64,000 bases of DNA, from assembly GCA_027886185.1 (NCBI GenBank), contig WOAB01000563.1, forward strand, positions 4,526,001 to 4,590,000, in the 5' to 3' direction. The notes under the pieces were generated by a model. The model was not told where the DNA came from and made no database searches. It saw nothing but the letters and a program-made list of their open reading frames with translations. Below are positions 20,826-32,449 of the stretch, piece after piece. A program made the position numbers and the translations under genes. Source of the DNA: Rheum nobile. Lineage: Eukaryota; Streptophyta; Magnoliopsida; Caryophyllales; Polygonaceae. Position 1 is the stretch's first letter; each line of letters starts with the position of its first letter.

Positions 20826-23800
20826 ATGAGTGTTATTATAGATGGTGGAAGTTGTTGCAATATCATCAATGAAAATGTGATCAAGCACTTCAAGTTCGAT
20901 ACAACTCCACACCCACAACCTTATAGTCTACAATGGATCTCCGATGGTGATGATTCCAATGTTGTGAAGCGACAATGCATGATCAATTTCAGCATTGGCC
21001 ATTACAAGGATTCGGTGCTTTGTGACGTCGTGCCCATGGATGCCACTCATCTTCTCTTAGGGCGACCTTGGCAATTTGACAAGCGAGCTCTTCATGATGG
21101 ATTCCTCAACAACTATGTCTTCATGCACAATGGAAGAAAGGTCACATTGCTTCCTATGAGCCCTCAGGAGATTATGCAAGATCATGTTGAAAGGAACCGA
21201 GTCAAGGCTCTTGAACAAGCCAAGGGACATCCACTGCCCTCAGTTGGCCGTGAGTTGCCACAAAAATCAACCACAAAGCAGCCCCCTAAGCCGGCCCCAA
21301 ATGGCATTCAAGGATCTTGTGAAAACCGACTTCTCTTGGCTAGGTCTCGGAATGTCTCCCCAATCATTCAGGGACGTCTTCCTTGCTTTTTACTTGTTCC
21401 TTTCGCGTGTCTTTTAAATGTTAAAGATCTTGTTGATTTACCCCCTGCAGTGACTTCTCTTTTGCAGGAATTTGAGGATGTGATGCCCGAAGAGCTACCC
21501 GAAGGATTGCCACCTATACGTGGAATTGAGCATCAAATCGACTTTGTGCCCGACGCCTCCCTACCTAACCGAACTGCATACCGCGCGAGCCCGGAGGAGA
21601 CCAAGGAATTGCAGCGTCAAGTGCAAGAGTTGATGGATAAGGGCCACGTCCGCGATAGGTTAAGCCCCTGCGCAGTATCGGTCATTCTAGTGCCTAAGAA
21701 GGATGGTAGTTGGCGCATGTGTGTTGATTGTCGGGAAATCAACCAAATTACATTGAAGTATCGACACCCTATTCCTAGACTTGATGATAAGCTTGATGAA
21801 TTGCATGGTGCTACTTTATTTTCTAAAATTGACCTTAAGAGTGGTTATCATCAAATTAGAATGCATGAGGGTGATGAGTGGAAAACTGCTTTTAAGACTA
21901 AGTATGGCCTTTATGAGTGGTTGGTTATGCCTTTTGGTTTGACCAATGCTCCTAGCACTTTTATGAGATTGATGAATCATGTTTTGAGGGCTTACTTAGG
22001 CATTTGTAGTTGTCTACTTCGATGATATCCTTGTTTACATCAGGTCGTTAGATGAGCATGTTGAACACCTTAGGAAGGTCTTAGAGTGTCTTAGGAATGA
22101 GAAACTCTATGCTAACCTTGGTAAATGTTCTTTTTGCTCGGATTCTACTATTTTTCTTGGTTTTGTTGTAAGCAAGCATGGGCTGAAAGTCGACCAAGAG
22201 AAGGTCCGCGCCATAAAAGAATGGCCACGTCCCACAACTCCAACCATGGTTCGGTCATTCCTGGGCTTGGCTGGCTTCTACCGCAGATTTGTGCATGATT
22301 TTTCCACCCTTGCAGCCCCATTACATGAGCTTACAAAGAAGGTTGCGTCAATTGAGTGGACGAACGCACACGAGACTGCATTCACCACCTTGAAGGACCG
22401 GTTGTGCAACGCTCCTTTGCTGAAATTACCAGACTTCTCCAAGACCTTTGAGGTAGAGTGTGACGCCTCTCATCATGGAATTGGAGGAGTCTTGCTGCAA
22501 GATAGGTGTCCCATTGCTTACTTTAGCGAGAAGCTCACAGGCGCCCAACTCAACTACCCAACTTATGACAAGGAGCTTTTTGCTCTTATTCGGGTGTTGA
22601 AGACTTGGCAGCACTATCTCTGGCCTAAGGAGTTTGTCATTCACTCAGACCATGAGGCATTGAAGTACTTAAAGAGCCAGTACACCATCAACAGACGCCA
22701 TGCACGATGGGTGGAGTTCATGGAGACCTTCCCCTATGTGGTCAAATACAAGAAAGGTAAGGAGAATGTGGTTGCTGATGCCCTTTCTCGCAAGTATGTG
22801 TTACTTACTCATCTTGATGCTTCTATCTTAGGTTTCTCCTTGATTAGAGATGTGTATATGCATGATGATGACTTTGCTATAATTTTTAAAACATGCATGG
22901 AAAAAGGAGAGTCTAATGGATTCTATGTTGATAATGGCTACCTATTTAAGGCCGGGAAACTATGTATCCGAAAAATGTCTATACGTAGGTTGCTAATTCA
23001 AGAAGCTCATGAAGGTAGAGGACATTTTGGTATTCCTAAGACGTTGGCTGCATTAAAGGAACAATTCTTTTGGCCTAAAATGTTGCATCATGTTACACTT
23101 TTTGCAAGGCTTGTGTTACTTGTATGCATGCTAAGTCTAGGTCGAGTCCCCATGGATTGTATACCCCTTTGCCTATCCCGAACGTCCCATGGGAATATAT
23201 TAGTATGGATTTTATAACTGGTTTTCCCATGTCTAAGAATGGGAGGGACTCGATATTTGTGGTAGTTGATAGGTTTTCTAAGATAGCTCACTTCATTGCA
23301 TGCAAGACTACTAATAATGCTTCTGAGATTGCTTCCTTATTCTTTGAGCATGTTGTTAGATTGCATGGTATTCCTAGGAGTATAGTGTCGGATCGTGATG
23401 CTAAATTTGTGAGTTATTTTTGGAAATCTTTGTGGTCCAAGCTGGGGACTAAGTTGTTGTTTTCTACTAGCTATCACCCCCAAACGGACGGCCAGACGGA
23501 GGTTACTAATAAGACTTTGGGTGCTTTATTGCGTACTATGTTAAAGTCTAACCTCCGCAAGTGGGAAGAGTGCTTGCCTTTTGTTGAATTTGCATATAAC
23601 AGGTCCATGCACTCAGCCACGCAGAAGACTCCCTTCCAGGTGGTCTACGGCCTCAATCCGCTCACCCCCTTGGATCTCGTACCTAGGCCAATGGAGGACA
23701 AGGAAAGCATCAAGGGAGTGGAGCGTGTGAACCAGGTCAAGGCCCTCCATGAGAGGACAAGGCAACAGCTGGAGCGGAGGTCCGAGCAGATAGCAACGCA

Positions 23801-24299
23801 ACGCAAAAAAAACCACCGTCTGGTTGCCTATGAGCCAGGCGACTTGGTGTGGTTGCACTTGCGCAAGGAACGCTTTCCATTGAAGCGACGCCACAAGCTG
23901 GATGCAAGAGGTGATGGTCCTTTCCAGGTGCTACAACGCCTTGGGGCCAATGCCTACCGCTTGGATTTACCCGATGACTATGGTGCGCATCCTACTTTCA
24001 ACGTCGTTGATCTTTCTCCTTATACGCCTCCTGCTTTTGACGACGAGGACGAAGCAGGGACGCTTCGCTGCCAAGAAGGAGAGATTGATAGCTCCATGAC
24101 CCCCTCGATGAAGGCGAAGGACGAAGAGGAAGCAATGGGAGGGCGCTCGAATGGCCCGATAACAAGAGCTCGCGCAAGGGCAATGGAACGCGCGACTCAA
24201 TCCTTAGTCTCCCGGGCTTACGTGAGTGACTCGGGTTCATCTAGTCCTAAATGGGTCCTTCTCTTGACCTATGAAGGGTTGGGTGAGGTCCCGCCTTAG
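20826..24299 (+). pseudogene. Gypsy pol: protease, RT, RNase H, integrase (two frameshifts)
   Basis: Domains in order. Protease: IIDGGSCCNII, with HLLLGRPWQFD. RT: PEGLPPIRGIEHQIDFVP, LVPKKDGSWRMCVDCREINQ, FSKIDLKSGYHQIRM, then a frame change near 22004 just before the catalytic YFDD (VVVYFDDILVY). RNase H follows: FEVECDASHHGIGGVLLQ, YDKELFALIR, HSDHEALKYL. The integrase zinc finger (EGRGHFG ... CKACVTC) contains a second frame change near 23095. The integrase core keeps all three acidic positions: SMDFITGFP, SDRDAKF and QTDGQTEVTNKTL. The C-terminal part (EPGDLVWLHLRKERFP, GPFQVLQRLGANAYRLDLP) runs past the 3' LTR start at 24086 and stops at 24299, so the last ~71 codons lie in the LTR. Active-site residues are all present; only the two frameshifts disable the gene. 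The decayed relative is at 43091-46790. Confidence 0.9.
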
Positions 24300-24956
24300 T
24301 CGCCCCCGCCGAGGAGAGCCAGACGCAGAACATCAACGTTTTCGCGACCGCGGAAAATCCACTGGCGAATGGCTCTACAGGAAGTTTTCCGCGACCGCGA
24401 ACGATATAGTTGCGACCGCGGAAATTCGACTGACATCGTGTCTCTATAGAAAGTTTTCCGCGACCGCGAAAGAAATTGTCGCGACCGCATAATTGTTACG
24501 TGCAAACAAGCCTTTTACAGGAAGTTTTCCGCGACCGCAGAGGTATTTTCCGCACCCGCGGAAACTGGACTGGCGTTAGAATCTTCGGCGTTTTATTTCC
24601 AAACTTATTATTATTTTTTAGTCGATATTTAAACCAGCAAACCCTAGTTTGTAAGGTTATGCAGATTTTGAGAATTAAGTTGAGTTTATCTCATTTCCAA
24701 AATCCCTTGCATCTTCTCTCCGATCCCACGGATCAAACTATCCCGTAGCTCGTCGTTTCGAGCAATCAAACTCCGTTTCTTCGGTATTTCGCGATCATCA
24801 CGTTGATCCCTACGTTCATCTATTTGGACGAGTTTGGCTATCTCTTTAGCCCTTGGAAAGCCATCTATTTGGCTACGCACGAGGAGAATCGACTACAAGC
24901 TTGAGGAAACGAAGATCCTGCGATTGCAAACGACACTTCAGGGGTTGTTCGCATCA
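24086..24956 (+). repeat. Gypsy 3' LTR
   Basis: 871 bp, TGATAGCTCC...GCATCA, followed by CATAC. It has fewer GC near-palindromes than the two 5'-type copies and carries several private substitutions. Confidence 0.9.
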
Positions 24957-24961
24957 CATAC

Positions 24962-25347
24962 TAGTAGATTAAACGAGTTAATGCGGTCGTGAAGATTACC
25001 TTCTTTCTGCATATTCAGTGAATACAACTCCATCTTCAAACACAACCAGTTCGTCAGCGACTTCGACGCGTAAATGCTCTCGAGCATGTCCCACAACGCC
25101 TTCGATCTGGTCTACTTCAACAAACTGAACTTGATCTTGGGAGCAAGTGCCACTAGATTGTACTCACCGCCTTCCTCTGGATTTTGCTCAATTCCCTCTG
25201 ATTCATGGAGCTAGGCTTCTCCTTCTCTACAACCTGATCAAGACCTTGTTGCACCAAAAGGTCTTGAATCGTATTCTGCCATAACGTGAAGTTGATCTTC
25301 CCATCAAAGAGTGGAATCTCGAACGTCCTCGACAAGCTAGTCGCCAT
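24962..25347 (-). pseudogene. Copia gag, N-terminal half
   Basis: ATG at 25347 on the minus strand gives MATSLSRTFEIPLFDGKINF, TLWQNTIQDLLVQQGLDQV and APKIKFSLLK, then after a stop LWDMLESIYASKSLTNWLCL, KMELYSLNMQKEG and NLHDRINSFNLLVC. This is the DUF4219/UBN2-type start of copia gag. It breaks off at the gypsy target site, and the continuation VCQLMNVGDAIKDEEHA is at 9974. At least one in-frame stop is present. Confidence 0.85.
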
Positions 25348-25424
25348 CACGCCAACAAGAGATCCTTCCACCAGTGAACTAAACCCGTATCACCTAACAT
25401 CGGCAACCTCTACTCTCATACCAC

Positions 25425-25906
25425 TGTTAGGGAATCGACCCTCCCCAAGACTCTTGTACACTCACCGAACCCTATCGAAACAAAAATACAATATACAAAA
25501 GCGACTTTGTATTATATAGCAAAAATATACAATAGATATTTTACGGATAACTCACTACACTCTTTATTATATGAGACACTCACACACACAACTTCACCTT
25601 CTCACACGAGCTAGCTCACACAGTGAGCTATCTTGCTCGATTCTACACTCCACTACATATGTCATACCCTCCCACCTATTTATATATGCATGAAGTCGGT
25701 TGGTCTACCTTTACAAATCACCGACTTTTACTTTTCCCAAAGTAGATATTGCCTAAGATAATTCTAGACTTAATTTCTACAACATTCTTAGCTAGTAGCC
25801 TATTCTAGTTAATTCTAGACAATTCTTGTACATAACCTCCATTTTTGTCTTGGGCTTAAGCTCTTCAAGTCCATAATACAACTAACATAGGTAGCCCATT
25901 AATTTA
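25425..25906 (-). repeat. 5' LTR of outer copia element
   Basis: It matches 8562-9054. On the minus strand it is followed by GTGGTATGAGAG (25413-25424), an iMet-type primer site with one mismatch. Its outer dinucleotide is TA instead of TG. Confidence 0.87.
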
Positions 25907-26195
25907 TTATTTGGAGCGCATTGGATATATGAATTACGGTGAGTTAAGTAAATGACTCTTTGATAAACATTTTTTTAAACTAATGGATCCTTAGTAAAAA
26001 TGGACCCCTCTCCCTAAACCTTATTCCCTACCCCATAAATCCTACCCCTTAAACCCTAAAAACTAATAGGGGTCCATTTTATTAATTGAAAACTCTTAAA
26101 GGGCCGATGGGCCCAAAATCCTCTATGAATTATAACTCCAGCAAAAAGGTCATGCTTTCGATCCTGGGCCAAAAAAGCGGGTTGGATTGTTTTAA
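25907..26195. other. Intergenic, no gene recognised
   Basis: AT-rich sequence with a run of CCCTAAAC-like words (26010-26060) and AAAGGGCC. No terminal repeats were identified. Confidence 0.4.
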
Positions 26196-26527
26196 TCTAT
26201 TAATATATATTAAAGCTCTCCCCTTTTGAGCTCTCAGAATTTCTGGGCCATTATCTTATTCGCTCTTTTTTATCTATATCTATTATATATATATAGAATT
26301 TGGTTCTAGTAAAATGGCTTCTTAGAGTAAAACGGAAGTACTATTAAGGGCCATTGAATTACAAATAAATGAATGGTTGTGATTAAAAGTAATTGGGTGC
26401 ATGTTTATATGGTGGAATTGAACACGCATGATTCCCATTAATTTAGGGATTTTTTTAACTAAATTATAAGAGATCATACCCTTCCTTTTTTATTTTATTC
26501 TCTCCCTCCCAGTTAATATCGATCTCG

Positions 26528-26760
26528 ATTGGAATCCTCTTCGACCTCGACTGAAATCGTCTTCAACTTCCGACTGGAATCGGCCACAGAGGAGGGCTTC
26601 AACACGCCGCCGGGCTTCAACACGCCGCCGCCGCCTTCGACCTCGACTGAATCGTCTTCAACTTCCGACTGGAATCGGCCACATAGGAGGGCTTCAACAC
26701 GCCGTCGTCTTCAACTTCTCTCCCTCTATCAATCAATCCCCATCTTCACGTCCTTCACCC
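26528..26760. repeat. Imperfect tandem repeats, CTTCAAC/GCCGCCG rich
   Basis: Repeated words CGACCTCGACTGAA, CTTCAACTTCCGACTGGAAT and GGGCTTCAACACGCCG. The open frame of 110 codons here follows the repeat period and has no recognisable domain. Confidence 0.6.
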
Positions 26761-26778
26761 ATAAACTCATCTCGCTGA

Positions 26779-27178
26779 ATTCCTTCTCGGAAATCTCAGC
26801 GACCTCTCAGTTAAAACGTCATATCTTTTTATTTACAACTCCGAAAATTCTCCAATTTTGAGGGACGAAATTAGATTTCCAGATCTATCTCTGGGAGTTG
26901 GAATCACCTAATTCCGAGTCCAGACGAAAGAGAACGAGCCAGTTGAAGTCACGCTAGATTTCTGGAAAGTTGCTGTCAATTCCTTCCCGAAAATCTCAGC
27001 GACCTCTCAGTTAAAATGCCATATCTTTTGATTTACAACTCAGAAAATTCTCCAATTTTGAGGGACAAAATTAGACTTCCAGATCTAACTCTGGGAGTTG
27101 GAATCACCCAATTCCGAGTCCAGACGAAAGAGAATGAGCAAGTTGAAGTCACGTTGAATTTCTGAAAAGCTACTATCA
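26779..27178. repeat. 200-bp tandem duplication
   Basis: Units 26779-26978 and 26979-27178 are aligned with a period of 200 bp. Shared blocks include AAATCTCAGCGACCTCTCAG, AAAATTCTCCAATTTTGAGG, GGGAGTTGGAATCACC and CCGAGTCCAGACGAAAGAGA. Confidence 0.85.
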
Positions 27179-27369
27179 ATTCTTGCAGAAGTTGAAGTGC
27201 AATTCGACAGGGCACTCCGTGGTATCTGGGTTGAAACTTTCAACATCAAAGGAGAATCATGAATGTAAGTTCTTACTACTCTGAAGAAGATGTTATTGTG
27301 TTTAATTGACAGCTTATTCTAGGAAGTTTCAGTTTTGGTGTTTTGGGGTATTGTTTATAATTAATATTC

Positions 27370-28260
27370 AAATTGTTTAATGTGATATTCATACAAATGC
27401 TTTTGATATTCATATTGGATGTAGGTCTCATGCATTGAATATTTGATATTTATGATGTGATATTCACCTAAACTTTGAATAATTATCATGTGCGAATTAA
27501 ACTCTGAATATTGACACTGTTTTTATGAATATCGACTACTTACTTGTATGACTATGTGTATAAAATACGTGAATATCATCACATATGGAATGAATATCGC
27601 TATTATAGTATTCAAATTGCTTGTTGATGGTGTTGTTTGTACTGTTTGCAATTGATATTCAAATTGTTTGATGTGATATTCACTATAATGTTGTTCATAT
27701 TCAGGAGGTTTTATGCGTTGAATAATTGATATTCAAATTTTATGATGTGATATTCAATATAATGTTGTTGATATTCATTATAATAATATTGTTGATATTC
27801 ATTATAATAATGTTCATATTCAGGTTGATCGAACGACTGTACGACCCAAAATCGACGCGACAATATCATTGGTAAACCCTACCGCCATGAATCAAAGCTT
27901 CGAAGATATTGGGTGGTGATATTCGTGTAGTTAGTTGATGACATTCATGTACTTGAGTGACTATATTAATGTAATTGGGTGGTTGGCGATATTCACAAAA
28001 TGAGTAGTGATATTCATAAATTGAGTGGTGATATTCGTGTAAGTAAATTTGATATTCATGTGATTAATTGAGATATTTATGTAACTTAGTGTGATATTCA
28101 TATTATCAAGTGATGAAATTCATGATTTAAGTGATGATATTCACATTTTTAAGATATTAAATCTTCACTTATTAAATAGAAATCGATATTCAAACAAACA
28201 TAAACGATATTCATTAACAAATGATTGATGTTCGTGAACATATTAACGATATTCACGAAC
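27370..28260. repeat. GATATTC-dense tract
   Basis: I count about 19 copies of GATATTC (mostly GATATTCA) in about 890 bp, with irregular spacing of 15-90 bp and mostly on one strand. They often sit in TGATGTGATATTCA contexts. No coding frame. Confidence 0.75.
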
Positions 28261-29068
28261 GTTTAGAAATGTTCTTCCTATTTAAATTTTTAATATTTGA
28301 ATGGGAGCAAAATCGATTAGGAAAGAGAATATTGTATTATTTTCTCTCTCTTGTAACAACCAAAATTAATTATTTCTTATTAATAATATCCTTATTAGGT
28401 TAGATTTGGTGGTTAGGGCTCTACCATATATCTCCTATAACCCATTAATCCAACCATCCATCAACATCAATCCGACGCTCCAGATTAGTACTTCCGTTTT
28501 ACCACAATTTTCGTTTTATCGGAGCGTGCCTCTATATATATATATATATATTAAAGCAAAAGAATTTAGAGCAACCATATTGATTTTGGCCCCACAATTC
28601 CTATGTGTCAATTTGTGATTAATTTACTTTTTTTATTAACAATTTAAACTCACAATATCTAATCATAACTAACTTCAAATATTTCAAAAATTAAATCACA
28701 ATATCTAATCACAACTAACTTTAAATATATAAAAATTATATACAGTTTTTTAATAAAATTTAATTTCTACAAATTACACATACAATAAGCTTATAATATA
28801 TGTCAAAATAATATATAATAGATTTTCTACTAAACTTATATGTATATAATACATATTATACTCATTTATGTAATTAGTAATATTATTTTCATGAGTTTGC
28901 ATATATAATTTGACATATATAATTAATGGGCCAAAATCATATAATATATACAATTTACAACTCATAGTGCATGTGCTTTTATAATCAAGCCCACTATATT
29001 ATATTATTACACATGTAAATTTTGTGGCTCATTTAGAGTAAGATGACCCAAATAAATTCTATGCCTTA

Positions 29069-29119
<51 letters not shown>

Positions 29120-29683
29120 GCTATTTAATTTCAAATAAACTTTGTTTAATTTAATAAATTTATTTAAAAACACAAATATAAAATATAAATATAATAAATA
29201 AGAAGAAAATATTTATTTTCGGATTAAACATGATGTTCAGCAAAAATACGTATATGAATCTACTATTAACAAAAACCTTAGTAGATATATATCCATCTAA
29301 TTAAATCCATCTAATCAATTAATAAATGAACTAAAATCTGTACCGTTTTGATAACAATCTTTGAGGTTGTTTATATGTAAATTTTATCAATCTTATATTT
29401 AAACAAGATATCACCAATTACAATTTTACAAAATTTATATCTTTTTCAAGATTCAACTTTTTCTAAATATCTTTCAAACAATTTTTTTGAATTAATACAA
29501 GGTATTATCGAATACATATTTACAAATTGAATATACAAATTGGTCCGTACATTTCATGAAATATTTTTTCGGTAGAGTTGATCAATAGATTTTTTATGAT
29601 GAGTTGATAACTGGTGTGAATTGGTAAATTGGTCAGTACATATTTACAAATTGAATATATAAATTGATATATATATTCAATTT

Positions 29684-29955
29684 GGCTTTTATAGCCAGAT
29701 TCCCACACGTTACGCGGGAGGGGCAAGGAGGCGCAGCGGCTGAGTGCTGATGCTGAATGAAGAGGAGGAGCCAAATCTGGCTTTTATAGCCAGATTCCCA
29801 CACGTTACGTGTGATACAATGTCACACGTAACGTGTGAACCGATCCCACACGTAACGTGTGGAGCCAATTCACACGTTACGTGTGGGTCTTGAATGGGTC
29901 AGTATCGACGCGTAACGTGGGAAGTCTATTCTCACGTTACGCGTGGCCCTATGCG
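29684..29955. repeat. Array of seven ACGTAACGT-type palindromes
   Basis: Seven copies of the palindromic core ACGTTACG/CGTAACGT (typically CACACGTTACGTGTG) lie at about 29704, 29799, 29822, 29846, 29871, 29908 and 29932. A 30-bp stretch starting GGCTTTTATAGCCAGATTCC is directly repeated (29684 and 29780). The local base composition is far more GC-rich than the flanking AT-rich sequence. Confidence 0.85.
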
Positions 29956-30477
29956 CCAAAAGGCAAAAATGCCTATGCGCCGAATAGTTGAGCCCTATAT
30001 ATATTTATCTAAGCAAATGAATTTAGAGCCATCATATTCATTCTGACCCCACAATTTTTATATGTCAATTTGTGATTAATTCATTTTTTATTAACAATTC
30101 TATTCAATTTAAATCACAATATATAATCATAACTAACTTGAAATATTAAAAATTTTAAATCACAATATATAATCACAACTGACTTCAAATATATAAAAGT
30201 TATATACAACTTTTTTATTAAATTTGATTTCTACAAATTACACATACAATAAGCTTATAATATATGTCAAAATAATATATGATAGATTTCCTACTAAATT
30301 TATATATAAAATATATCTTATATTCATTTATATAATTAGTAATATTATTTTCATGAGTTTGCATATATAATTTGACCTATATAAATTTATGGGCCAAAAT
30401 CATACAATATATACAATTTCCAACTCATAGTACATGTGCTTTTATAATCAACCCCACTATAGTATATTAATACACAT

Positions 30478-31710
30478 ATAAATTATAAAAATTAACAAAG
30501 TTTGATGTTAACCAATCAAGTATCTAAATTTTAAATAATATATCTTACATTATTTATGTTTTATTTACCTGATTATCAAATTTGATTTTTAACCAATCAT
30601 ACTTTTTAATTTAATGTATGGTATTAGTGATGTTTTTTATTGTTAAATGTAACAATTCTCATTTAATCTAATATTTATTTGTTATTAAAACAATATAAAT
30701 CATAATCCCACTATTTTTAGCAAATCTCATTTTTAAGAACATGACAATTTTATCATATTTATAAGAACATGACAAATCTTATCATAATTTCACTCTTCTT
30801 TCCAATATAAATCGTAATATTAACTACGTTACTGCAAAATGACAATTTTTACACCATAAAATAATTAAGAACATGTTAAATACAATTTTTTTTTCTAACC
30901 TATGATTATGGATTGGTTAAGCACTTAATTTTAGAAGGATTTTGTTATATGTAATTATATCATGGATTTTAATATTCTGTAAAAGGGGTTAAGCATTCTA
31001 TCTATCTATTAACTATATATTAAAGATCTTACATTTAGAGCTATGAGAGCGTTTTTAGAAAAAGTTGTTGATGTGTTATTATTTAATTATTTAATTTATT
31101 ATTATATTAAGTAATAAAAAATATATATATCTATATTAAAGCGATTTATTTTTGAACCACCAAAAAGATTCTGGACCCACATTACTCATATGTCAAATTA
31201 TAAAAATTAACAAAGTTTAATGTTAACCAACCAAGTATCTGAATTTTAAATCATATATCTTACATTATTTATGTTTTATTTACCTGATTATCAAATTTGA
31301 TTTTAACCATCCAAACTTTTCAATTTAATGTACGATATTAGTGATGTTTTTTTATTATTAAATGTAACAATTCCCATTTAATCTAATATTTATTTGTTAT
31401 TAGAATAAAATATATCATAATCCCACTATTTTTTAGCAAATCTTATTTTTAAGAACATGGCAATTTTATCTTAATTCTAATAACATGGCAAATCTTATCA
31501 TAATTTCACTCTTCTTTCCGATATAAATCGTCGTATTAACTACGTTACTACTCCAATGACAATGTTTACACATAAAATAATTAAGAACATGTTAGATACA
31601 TTTTTTTTTCTAAACTATAATTATGGCATAGGTTAAGCACTTAATTTTAGAAAGATTTTGTTAGATATGATTATATCATGAATTTTAATATTTTGTAAAA
31701 GGGTTTAAGC
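30478..31710. repeat. Pair of ~515-bp direct repeats
   Basis: 30478-30997 and 31193-31710 share long blocks such as ATCTTACATTATTTATGTTT, AACATGACAAATCTTATC (one change) and TTAAGCACTTAATTTTAGAA. They appear to be two copies of one Helitron-like family, the second beginning after a TCTATATTAAAGCG start. Confidence 0.75.
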
Positions 31711-32421
31711 ATTACTGTTTAGGGAATGGTTTTCAAAACGAGAATTCTTAACATATGGCCTTAGGGCATAGGTTAGAAAAAACAATATAATAATTATTAG
31801 CACTAATTATTTAACGTATATTTCAATTATTCTAAAACATTTGAATTTAAAAACTTATTTTTTTCTGTTTAAATACAAATACACATTTAAATAAACTAAT
31901 CATAACAAACATGAATAACCTTTGGTATATTCTAACTATCTCAAACTTTTTTATTTTAATTTTTTTGATGTTTTTTAGATTATGATTTACAATTAGTCAT
32001 TAAATTATTTCTATTTTTCTTATTTTCATTTTTGAGCTAATATGATTGATATTTTGATATTTTTGAATAATTAATATTAAACTAACATATTTTTAATATA
32101 GCATTTCAATAAATCACTTCTAAAGCTAGAATTTTGCTATACACATATTTATGTTTAACTAATATTATCACTTATAATTTTTAATATTAAAATATTGACC
32201 AAATTTTTATATTATGTGTTAATATAATATAGTTTATTGAAAATACACGATAAATGGTAACGACCTCTCTTTCGATAATATTTTGTCAATCTCTTTAATA
32301 TTTTTTATTTACTTAGTTCTTTTTTATATTATCATTCATCTACCTATATAATAGTTCTATATAGATTAAATATATAACTTTGATATACTATTTTTTTAAA
32401 TATAAGGAAAAATAAACAAAT

Positions 32422-32449
32422 CCCGTACAAGACACGGGTACTACACTAG
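32422..32449 (+). other. Helitron 3' terminus (hairpin plus CTAG)
   Basis: CCCGT (32422-32426) pairs with ACGGG (32434-32438), followed 11 bases later by CTAG and a T at the presumed host side. This is the canonical plant Helitron 3' end. Confidence 0.8.

Larger units (their letters stand above)
9980..24956 (+). mobile_element. Ty3/gypsy retrotransposon nested in copia gag
   Basis: Outer LTRs are 9980-10876 and 24086-24956, both TGATAGCTCC...TTCGCATCA. They are flanked by CATAC at 9975-9979 and 24957-24961, and removing the element restores the copia gag order. An additional LTR copy sits at 19319-20236 because of the segmental duplication. Without the duplication and the CACTA element it would be about 5.6 kb: 5' LTR, leader, a gag reduced to its start plus zinc knuckle, and protease-RT-RNase H-integrase with two frameshifts. 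The sequence after the 5' LTR (ACATCAGAGC) partly matches the iMet primer site. Confidence 0.9.
8562..25906 (-). mobile_element. Copia retrotransposon (outer element of nest)
   Basis: LTRs lie at 8562-9054 (3') and 25425-25906 (5'), minus orientation. They share about 490 bp, including the termini GATTCCCTAACA (minus) and TGAATTAATGG. A primer site TGGTATGAGAG (minus) abuts the right LTR. gag is split in two: its N-terminal half lies at 24962-25347 and its C-terminal half plus protease at about 9080-9974. The split is caused by a 15-kb insertion flanked by CATAC. No integrase or RT was found, so the element without its insertion is only about 2.4 kb. I did not find a matching target duplication (AAAAG on the left, TTATT on the right). 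Confidence 0.85.
26196..32449. mobile_element. Zone of nested Helitron-like elements
   Basis: Several Helitron-style 5' starts (TC followed by TATATATATTAAAGC-like sequence) occur at about 26196, 28531, 29069 and 31130. A convincing 3' end lies at 32422-32449. Inside are long direct repeats: 28555-28990 with 30011-30450, and 30478-30997 with 31193-31710. There is no Rep/helicase gene, so all are non-autonomous. The assignment of which start belongs to which end is inference. Confidence 0.6.

Noticed and set aside
26010..26060. CCCTAAACC-like words resembling plant telomere repeat
   Set aside because: Irregular, only a few degenerate copies in an AT-rich stretch; not a telomeric array.
26529..26861. 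110-codon Ser/Thr-rich frame
   Set aside because: Generated by imperfect tandem repeats; no recognisable protein family.
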